Below, one piece after another: positions 1 to 4,713 of a stretch of 5,785 nucleotides of DNA. Position numbers and translations under genes: made by a program. The notes beneath the pieces are model-generated. The model was not told the origin of the DNA. It saw only the letters and a list, made by a program, of their open reading frames with translations, and made no database searches. Origin of the DNA: Acholeplasmatales bacterium (lineage in GTDB: Bacteria; Bacillota_I; Bacilli_A; Acholeplasmatales; Anaeroplasmataceae); the NCBI GenBank assembly GCA_024690445.1, contig JAILPD010000011.1, positions 1 through 5,785 on the forward strand, in the 5' to 3' direction. The first letter of the stretch is position 1. Each line of letters starts with the position of its first letter.

Positions 1-1
1 C

Positions 2-928
2 CCTGTTAACGAGTTAAGATTATTAGCTTCTGCAAGAAGTGTAGGTAAGAAGGTTACTTTCCAAGGTAAGGAATATGCTATTCAATTAGCTGATCATAAT
101 GCTTTCGAAGGTTTAGATATAGTTTTAGGTGCTGCATCTAATGCAGTTGCTAAAGAATTCAAGGATGATATTGTTAAGGCTGGCGCTGTTTTCATTGATA
201 ATTCAAGTGCTTTTAGAATGGATGAAAATGTTCCTCTAGTAGTACCTGAAATTAATCCAGAAGATATATTTAAGAACAAGGGTGTTATTTCTAACCCTAA
301 CTGCTCAACTATTATTACATTAGTTGCTGTAAATGCTATTAATAGCTTATCAAAGATTAAAGCTATGAATGCTTGTACATATCAAGCTACATCAGGTGCT
401 GGTGCTGCTGGTCCTGTTGAATTAAGAGATGAAGAAGCTGCTATTTTCAGTGGTAAGACTGTAACTCCATCTGTATTCCAATATCAAATTGCTGAGAATG
501 TAATTCCTCATATTGGTTCATTCTTAGAAAATGGTTATACAACAGAAGAAATGAAGATGCAAAATGAAGGTAGAAAGATTATGCATTTACCTGAATTAAA
601 TGTAACTTGTACTTGTGTAAGAGTTCCTGTTGTTAGAAGCCATTCAATTGGCGTAACTGTAGTTACTGAAAACAAAGTATCAGTTGAAGCAGTTAGAGAA
701 GCTATTAAGAATGCTAAGGGTACAGTATTATATGATGTACCAGCTGAAAAGAAATATCCTATGCCAATTGTTACATCTGACCAAGATTTAGTATATGTTG
801 GTAGAATTAGAAAAGATTTAGTTAACGATAATGGTATTACATTATGGTGTGCTGGTGACCAAGTTAGAAAGGGTGCCGCTACTAATGCAGTACAAATTGC
901 TTTAGTATGGGCTGGCTTAGAGGCTTAA
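2..928 (+). CDS. asd: Aspartate-semialdehyde dehydrogenase, 5'-truncated by the window edge
   Basis: Catalyses NADPH-dependent reduction of aspartyl-4-phosphate to aspartate-4-semialdehyde, the second step of the aspartate pathway (lysine/diaminopimelate, threonine, methionine), in the cytoplasm. The frame is open from base 2 and gives 308 residues. Roughly the first 25 residues, including the start and the N-terminal glycine-rich NADP loop, lie outside the window. Visible family signatures, numbered in the fragment: LRLLASARSVGKK near the start, IDNSSAFRMD at about 64-73, and SNPNCST with the catalytic Cys at 101. RVPVVRSHS follows, with the substrate-binding Arg 207 and catalytic His 214; their spacing of 7 matches Arg267/His274 of the E. 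coli enzyme. Glu 189 in NEGRKIM is the probable second substrate-binding residue. The C-terminal helix KGAATNAVQIAL is typical. The ATG at 218 is internal (Met 73) and is not the start. The aspartokinase gene follows after one base, so the two are almost certainly one operon. Identity is very secure. Confidence 0.97.
   Translation, partial: PVNELRLLASARSVGKKVTFQGKEYAIQLADHNAFEGLDIVLGAASNAVAKEFKDDIVKAGAVFIDNSSAFRMDENVPLVVPEINPEDIFKNKGVISNPNCSTIITLVAVNAINSLSKIKAMNACTYQATSGAGAAGPVELRDEEAAIFSGKTVTPSVFQYQIAENVIPHIGSFLENGYTTEEMKMQNEGRKIMHLPELNVTCTCVRVPVVRSHSIGVTVVTENKVSVEAVREAIKNAKGTVLYDVPAEKKYPMPIVTSDQDLVYVGRIRKDLVNDNGITLWCAGDQVRKGAATNAVQIALVWAGLEA
919..923 (+). promoter_or_regulatory. Ribosome-binding site of aspartokinase, inside the end of asd
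   Basis: AGAGG sits 6 bases before the ATG at 930 and lies within the last codons of asd, whose TAA ends at 928. Ribosomes terminating on asd would be next to this site, so translational coupling of the two genes is likely (inference). Confidence 0.6.
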
Positions 929-929
929 T

Positions 930-2234
930 ATGTTAAAGGTTGTAAAATATGGTGGTAGCTCATTATCATGTGCTACTCAATTTGAAAAAGTAAAGAATAT
1001 AGTATTAGGTGATGCTACTAGAAAGATTGTTGTATGTAGTGCACTTGGTAAGAGAGATAAGAACGATACTAAAATAACTGACTTATTATTCATTTTACAT
1101 GCTCACTTAAAGTATTCTGTTCCATATTCTGATATTTGGGGCATGATTTATGATAGATTTATGGGCGTTCAAGCTGATTTAAAGATTTCTTATAATATTA
1201 AGGATGATTTAGATATTTTAGCTTCTGAATTAAATAAGAATATTAGTCAAGATTATTTAGTAAGCCGTGGTGAATATTTAACATCTAAATTAATGGCTGC
1301 TTATTTAGGATATACATTTGTAGATGCTAAAGATTTATTAAGATATAATTATGATGGAAAATTAGATGAAGAATTAACTGAAAAGAATGTACAACTTGCT
1401 TTTTCTAAATATGGCAAGATTGTAGTTCCAGGATTCTATGGAGCTTATCCAAATAATTCTATTAAATTATTATCTAGAGGCGGATCAGATGTTACTGGTT
1501 CAATCCTAGCTAAGTGTTTAAATGTTTCAGTATATGAAAACTGGACAGATGTAAGTGGTGTATTAGCATGTGACCCAAGAATTGTTAAAAATCCACGTGC
1601 TATTAAAGAAATCACTTATGCTGAATTAAGAGAATTATCATATATGGGTGCTTCAGTATTACATGAAGAAACTGTATTCCCTGTTCAAGGTTTAAATATT
1701 CCTATTAATATTAGAAATACAAACGAGCCTGAAAATCCAGGTACAATGATTTTAAATGAATGCTCTGACGAGACAAATTTAGTAACTGGTTTAGCTGGTA
1801 AAAAGGATTTCGTAGCTTTCAATATTTATAAGGACCATATGGCTGATAAGGTTGGTTTCTTAACTGGTGTGCTTGATGTATTTGCTAAATATGAAGTATC
1901 AGTTGAACACGTTCCAACTGGTATAGATTCATTCTCTGTAATCGTATCTGGTGATCAAGTAGATAAGTGCAAGTATGAATTAGTTACTGAAATTAAGAAG
2001 AACTTTGATTGTGATGTTGATGTTGAAACTAACATTGCCTTAGTAGCAATCGTTGGTAGAAATATGGCTAAGAGATCTGGTGTATGTGGTAAGATTTTCG
2101 CTGCATTAGGTGAAGCAAATATCAATGTTAGACTATTAGCTCAAGGACCAAATGAATTAAATATCATCATCGGTGTAAGCCAAGATGATTTTGAAAGAAC
2201 ATTACAAGCATTATATGAAAGCTTAGTAAGATAA
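930..2234 (+). CDS. lysC: Aspartokinase, monofunctional, YclM/AKIII-like with two ACT domains
   Basis: Phosphorylates L-aspartate with ATP to give aspartyl-4-phosphate, the committed step of the aspartate pathway and the direct supplier of the preceding asd product's substrate. The protein is 434 residues, within the usual range for a monofunctional enzyme. The amino-acid kinase domain spans about 1-285: KYGGSS at 6-11 (catalytic Lys 6), SRGEYLTSK at 112-120 (aspartate-contacting Glu 115), LSRGGSDVTGS at 181-191, and ENWTDVSGVLACDPRIV at 203-219 (nucleotide binding). SYMGASVLHEE at 237-247 and IPINIRNT at 257-264 follow. Two ACT domains cover about 294-345 (with SVEHVPTGID) and 368-434 (VAIVGRNMA...ANINVRLLAQG). 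HEE in place of the common HP after VLH, together with EHVPTGID, resembles the B. subtilis YclM (ThrD, AKIII) branch, which is inhibited by lysine plus threonine. Feedback control by end products is therefore likely, but the exact effector is inferred. lysC is the generic symbol; thrD/yclM would be the closer B. subtilis counterpart. Confidence 0.96.
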   Translation: MLKVVKYGGSSLSCATQFEKVKNIVLGDATRKIVVCSALGKRDKNDTKITDLLFILHAHLKYSVPYSDIWGMIYDRFMGVQADLKISYNIKDDLDILASELNKNISQDYLVSRGEYLTSKLMAAYLGYTFVDAKDLLRYNYDGKLDEELTEKNVQLAFSKYGKIVVPGFYGAYPNNSIKLLSRGGSDVTGSILAKCLNVSVYENWTDVSGVLACDPRIVKNPRAIKEITYAELRELSYMGASVLHEETVFPVQGLNIPINIRNTNEPENPGTMILNECSDETNLVTGLAGKKDFVAFNIYKDHMADKVGFLTGVLDVFAKYEVSVEHVPTGIDSFSVIVSGDQVDKCKYELVTEIKKNFDCDVDVETNIALVAIVGRNMAKRSGVCGKIFAALGEANINVRLLAQGPNELNIIIGVSQDDFERTLQALYESLVR

Positions 2235-2244
2235 TAATAAAAAT

Positions 2245-2279
2245 ACTCGGGATTCGATTCAATCCCGAGTTTTTCTTTT
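2245..2279. terminator. Bidirectional rho-independent terminator between convergent genes
   Basis: A perfect 10-bp stem, ACTCGGGATT (2245-2254) with AATCCCGAGT (2261-2270), closes a 6-base loop. On the plus strand it is followed by TTTTCTTTT (2271-2279), giving a good intrinsic terminator for the aspartokinase operon. Read on the minus strand, the same hairpin starts 10 bases after the ATP-grasp stop codon and is followed by ATTTTTATTATT (bases 2244 down to 2233). It can therefore also end that transcript, probably somewhat less efficiently because the T tract is interrupted. Confidence 0.9.
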
Positions 2280-2280
2280 G

Positions 2281-3528
2281 TTATTTTGTTTTCTTTGTTG
2301 TAGTTTTTTTAGCTGCTGGTTTCTTTTCCTTCTTAGGTTCAGCTTTTGCAGAAACCATTGCTTTAAATTTTTCCATATCTTCAAGGAATTCAAATCTTGC
2401 GATATAGAATTCATTGCCCATAGCACCAGATAATATATCGCTCATTCTACCATGCATTTGAATAAATGGATATTCCTCTTTAATTTCATCATATGAATAT
2501 TTATATTCGAATCTATCACGTCTACCATAGTAGAAGCAGTAATATTTAGGATAATCTAATTTAACATTAACAACCTTATCATATTTCATCACATCAGCAT
2601 AAATTTGATATGTATCTACAGATTGACCAAAGTTGATCATATCTGGAGTGAATCCTCCAGGTGGACGCATGTTTACCTCTAAGGCAACGATATCTCCAGC
2701 TTTACCTAAACCCTTCTTAGCTTTAGTTAAGCGGAAGAATTCTAGATGGAAATATCTTGATTTAATATTAAATGCCTTAAGTACTTTTTGACCAATTTCT
2801 CTAATGTCATCAGGGACTATTTTATTTACATAATATGATACTTCAAGGTTTTCGTTTACAATATCCATAATTGATGGTGGGAAAACCTCATTATCACAGA
2901 ATACTACGTTAGAATTTGAATCACAAATACCATCGAAAGAAGTGATGTCACCAGTGATGAATTCTTCCATTATATATGGAACTTGAGTTCTATATTCGTG
3001 AAACTTCATAAGGTCGTATTCATTCTTTAACTTGTAAGTGGCAGCGGCACCAACGCCAACGTTTGGTTTTACAACTACTGGGAAGCCAACTTCTTCATTA
3101 ATAAATTTTAAATCTTCCTCATATGTTGTTACGAACTTATATCTAGCAACTGGTACACCAGCCTTGATATAGAAATCCTTCATATCGCTTTTTGAAGTGA
3201 AGCTAACAACGTCTTCAAACTTAGCACCAGTAATATTGAAATCAGTTCTAAGCTTTGAATCTTGTCTTAACCAATATTCATTATTTGATTCTAGAAAATC
3301 AATCTTTCCATACTTGAACGCGAAGAAGGCAACAGCTCTATATACTTCATCATAGCTTTCAAGTGAATTCACTCTATAATACTCTGTTAATGAATTCTTT
3401 ACGTTGTCATCAAGTTCAAAATAATCAGTATCACCAATACCTAGTACATTAAATCCGTTTTTCAATAATCTATCACAGAAATTGTAGTAGTTTTTAGGGA
3501 ATGCTGGGGATATAAATATAAAATTCAT
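2281..3528 (-). CDS. ATP-grasp domain protein (CarB-like fold), substrate unknown, Lys-rich C-terminal tail
   Basis: Probable cytoplasmic ATP-dependent carboxylate-amine or carboxylate-thiol ligase; the substrate cannot be read from sequence. Length is 415 residues from the chosen start. Residues 1-105 look like a pre-ATP-grasp Rossmann-like domain (MNFIFISPAFP; VLGIGD at 28-33; FLESNNEYWLRQD at 78-90). The ATP-grasp core follows: FPVVVKPNVGVGAAA at 149-163, with ATP-binding Lys 154 and a glycine-rich loop; YIMEEFITGD at 185-194, the nucleotide hinge with Glu 188/189; HLEFFR at 261-266; and ALEVNMRPPGGF at 282-293, where Glu 284, Asn 286 and Arg 288 form the metal/phosphate site. The catalytic residues look intact. 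Residues 394-415 form a low-complexity tail with 10 Lys in 22 residues plus Ala, Pro and Thr, unrelated to the catalytic fold. The start is taken as the ATG at 3528, because the in-frame GTG three codons upstream is part of the GAGGTG ribosome-binding site. The gene stands alone, convergent with aspartokinase and divergent from the membrane-protein gene. Annotation pipelines would probably label it a carbamoyl-phosphate synthase large-subunit-like protein, but it has one ATP-grasp unit and is not CarB. Confidence 0.88.
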   Translation of the reverse strand: MNFIFISPAFPKNYYNFCDRLLKNGFNVLGIGDTDYFELDDNVKNSLTEYYRVNSLESYDEVYRAVAFFAFKYGKIDFLESNNEYWLRQDSKLRTDFNITGAKFEDVVSFTSKSDMKDFYIKAGVPVARYKFVTTYEEDLKFINEEVGFPVVVKPNVGVGAAATYKLKNEYDLMKFHEYRTQVPYIMEEFITGDITSFDGICDSNSNVVFCDNEVFPPSIMDIVNENLEVSYYVNKIVPDDIREIGQKVLKAFNIKSRYFHLEFFRLTKAKKGLGKAGDIVALEVNMRPPGGFTPDMINFGQSVDTYQIYADVMKYDKVVNVKLDYPKYYCFYYGRRDRFEYKYSYDEIKEEYPFIQMHGRMSDILSGAMGNEFYIARFEFLEDMEKFKAMVSAKAEPKKEKKPAAKKTTTKKTK

Positions 3529-3534
3529 CTCTCT

Positions 3535-3541
3535 CACCTCT
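3535..3541 (-). promoter_or_regulatory. Ribosome-binding site that fixes the ATP-grasp start at 3528
   Basis: On the minus strand AGAGGTG lies 6 bases (AGAGAG) before the ATG at 3528-3526. The GTG at 3537-3535 that would lengthen the protein by three residues (M-R-E) is the last part of this Shine-Dalgarno sequence and so has none of its own. The ATG start also gives a natural hydrophobic N-terminus (MNFIFIS). Confidence 0.75.
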
Positions 3542-3550
3542 TTGCTACAA

Positions 3551-3559
3551 ATTATATCA
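3551..3559 (-). promoter_or_regulatory. Extended -10 promoter of the ATP-grasp gene
   Basis: On the minus strand TGATATAAT is a perfect extended -10 element (TGn-TATAAT). No good -35 box lies 16-18 bases upstream (TAATAA at 17 bases), which is tolerable for extended -10 promoters. Transcription would begin near 3544, giving a short leader of roughly 16 bases that just contains the ribosome-binding site. A second TATAAT on this strand (3581-3576) has neither the TG extension nor a -35 and is less likely. Confidence 0.5.
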
Positions 3560-3590
3560 TAATTTGACGTATCTTATTATATAAAAATGC

Positions 3591-3619
3591 TTTCAAAAAA
3601 TAAATATTTAAAGTATAAT
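3591..3619 (+). promoter_or_regulatory. Promoter of the six-TM membrane-protein gene
   Basis: A consensus -10 TATAAT (3614-3619) sits 17 bases after a weak -35-like TTTCAA (3591-3596). The predicted transcription start is about 3626, giving a leader of about 25 bases to the ATG at 3651. The spacer contains a perfect 10-base AT palindrome, TAAATATTTA (3601-3610), of unknown relevance. A better -35-like TTGACG (3564-3569) lies too far upstream to pair with this -10. Confidence 0.5.
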
Positions 3620-3638
3620 AGAAATGATATTTTCAAAC

Positions 3639-3644
3639 GAGGTG
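3639..3644 (+). promoter_or_regulatory. Ribosome-binding site that fixes the membrane-protein start at 3651
   Basis: GAGGTG lies 6 bases before the ATG at 3651. The upstream in-frame ATG at 3624 has no Shine-Dalgarno and falls at or before the predicted transcription start (about 3626). It would also encode this ribosome-binding site as Glu-Val, so the shorter product is preferred. Confidence 0.75.
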
Positions 3645-3650
3645 AATTTC

Positions 3651-4568
3651 ATGTTTGGTAAGAAAAAGAAACAAGAAGAAGCTGAGGCAATTGATATTAC
3701 AAACGCTGAAGAAGAACTTAGTGATGATTCAATAGACGCTACTGATTCAGCTGTTGAAATGCCTGTTAAGGTAGAAGATAATTATGAGCATAAAGAAGAG
3801 GAAAAGCCTAAGAAAAAGAGAAAGTTACTTGGTGCTTGGGATACTTTTAATCTTTATAAATTCATTTTTGAGATTATTGCTACTTCATTATTAGTAGCTT
3901 TAGGATTCTTAATTCTATTTAATAAAGAAGAATCAATGTTTGCTATCTTTATTATTACTGGAGGTGTTCCATTAGTAACAATAGTTATTCGTTCTGTAGT
4001 TTTATTTAGAAAAAGAAAAGATATTGATAAAAAGTTAATAAGATTTATTCTAGTTGAATTCTTAATAGAAGCAATATTAGCTACTGCAATGATATTTGCA
4101 GCAATTATGTGTATTGAATCTAAAGCAGAAGATGCAGATACTTCGATTAAGATTAAGGATTGGTTCAATGATACATTTGCTTATTGGGCAACAGGTTTAT
4201 TATATGTTGCCTCTGTAGCATATTTCATTCGTACTATTTTATTTAAGGAATATACTGATAATTTCAAATTCTGGATGAATATTGTCTTCGTTACAGGTGC
4301 AATTATCTTATTATACTTTAAGGGTGCAACTGATATTACTGTATGGGCAATTGCTATTATTATTGCAGTATTATCATTCCTATGTGCTGCAGTTTTAGGT
4401 ACTGATGCAGGTGGTGGATATTTCAACTACTATAAGAGATCTAAGGCTAAAGCAAACAAAGAAAAAGAAGAAGATGATAAAATTGAAGCTCCAGCTTCAG
4501 ATAATGCAAGCGAAATAGTCATTGACGATCCAAGTGATTTTGATAAAAACTCTGATAGAATAGCATAA
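3651..4568 (+). CDS. Uncharacterised six-TM membrane protein with acidic cytoplasmic tails
   Basis: I do not recognise a family and assign no function. The 305-residue product begins MFGKKKKQEE. Residues 9-51 are strongly acidic (18 Asp/Glu in 43) and lead to a basic cluster, KPKKKRK at 52-58, just before the membrane part. Six hydrophobic segments are visible at about 71-90, 97-119, 131-155, 176-197, 207-223 and 229-250. The loop after segment 2 (RKRKDIDKK, 120-128) and the region after segment 6 (YKRSKAKANK, 261-270) are basic, so the positive-inside rule places both ends in the cytoplasm. The largest outside loop is about 156-175, acidic and then mixed. The C-tail 271-305 carries 13 acidic residues in 35. 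There is no signal peptide, catalytic motif or recognisable transporter signature. The gene has its own promoter and terminator and is therefore probably monocistronic; it is transcribed divergently from the ATP-grasp gene. It could be a small transporter, a membrane anchor or a scaffold, but none of these is supported beyond topology. Confidence 0.85.
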   Translation: MFGKKKKQEEAEAIDITNAEEELSDDSIDATDSAVEMPVKVEDNYEHKEEEKPKKKRKLLGAWDTFNLYKFIFEIIATSLLVALGFLILFNKEESMFAIFIITGGVPLVTIVIRSVVLFRKRKDIDKKLIRFILVEFLIEAILATAMIFAAIMCIESKAEDADTSIKIKDWFNDTFAYWATGLLYVASVAYFIRTILFKEYTDNFKFWMNIVFVTGAIILLYFKGATDITVWAIAIIIAVLSFLCAAVLGTDAGGGYFNYYKRSKAKANKEKEEDDKIEAPASDNASEIVIDDPSDFDKNSDRIA

Positions 4569-4576
4569 AAATGTAA

Positions 4577-4606
4577 GGCTAACTTGACAAAAGTTGGTCT
4601 TTTTTT
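4577..4606 (+). terminator. Rho-independent terminator after the membrane-protein gene
   Basis: The stem GGCTAACTT (4577-4585) pairs with AAGTTGGTC (4591-4599) through 9 base pairs, two of them G-U. It closes a 5-base loop (GACAA) and is followed by seven T residues (4600-4606), beginning 8 bases after the stop codon. This separates the membrane-protein gene from the downstream lipoprotein gene. Confidence 0.85.
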
Positions 4607-4636
4607 GTCATTTTGTATAAAAAAAACCTAAACGCC

Positions 4637-4665
4637 TTGAAAAGTTGAATTTTATAGTGTAATCT
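4637..4665 (+). promoter_or_regulatory. Possible promoter of the lipoprotein gene
   Basis: TTGAAA (4637-4642) is a five-of-six -35 match, but the hexamer 17 bases downstream, TAATCT (4660-4665), is a poor -10. A better-looking TATAGT (4653-4658) is too close to that -35. A promoter is expected here because a terminator lies just upstream and the gene needs its own start; the exact elements are uncertain. Confidence 0.3.
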
Positions 4666-4698
4666 TTAAATATGAATGACATTTCAAATTTAATAAAA

Positions 4699-4705
4699 AG
4701 GAAGG
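4699..4705 (+). promoter_or_regulatory. Ribosome-binding site of the lipoprotein gene
   Basis: AGGAAGG lies 8 bases before the ATG at 4714, and that ATG begins a textbook lipoprotein signal sequence (MKKKLILG), so this start is well supported. Confidence 0.75.
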
Positions 4706-4713
4706 CGATAGCT

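Noticed and set aside
94..279. Minus-strand reading frame of 61 codons opposite asd
   Set aside because: It is antisense to a securely identified gene, has no recognisable protein features, and is the expected shadow of biased codon use.
3624..3650. N-terminal extension of the membrane protein from an upstream ATG
   Set aside because: There is no ribosome-binding site for it, it lies at or before the predicted transcription start, and it would translate the real ribosome-binding site.
3854..4426. Two minus-strand reading frames (104 and 81 codons) opposite the membrane-protein gene
   Set aside because: They are antisense to a well-supported gene with ribosome-binding site, promoter and terminator; their Ile/Asn-rich products look like reverse reading of hydrophobic codons.
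4584..4621. TTGACA (4584-4589) and TATAAA (4616-4621) as a promoter for the lipoprotein gene
   Set aside because: The spacer is 26 bases, far outside the 16-18 range, and the TTGACA is part of the terminator stem and loop.
4583..4649. Imperfect direct repeat CTTGACAAAAGTTG (from 4583) and CTTGAAAAGTTG (from 4636)
   Set aside because: It is short, imperfect and AT-rich, and one copy is part of a terminator; no sign of a larger duplicated unit or mobile element.
4633..4707. CGCCTT (4633-4638) pairing with AAGGCG (4702-4707) to hide the lipoprotein ribosome-binding site
   Set aside because: It is only 6 bp across a long loop, and the left arm probably lies upstream of the transcription start, so it would not be in the mRNA.
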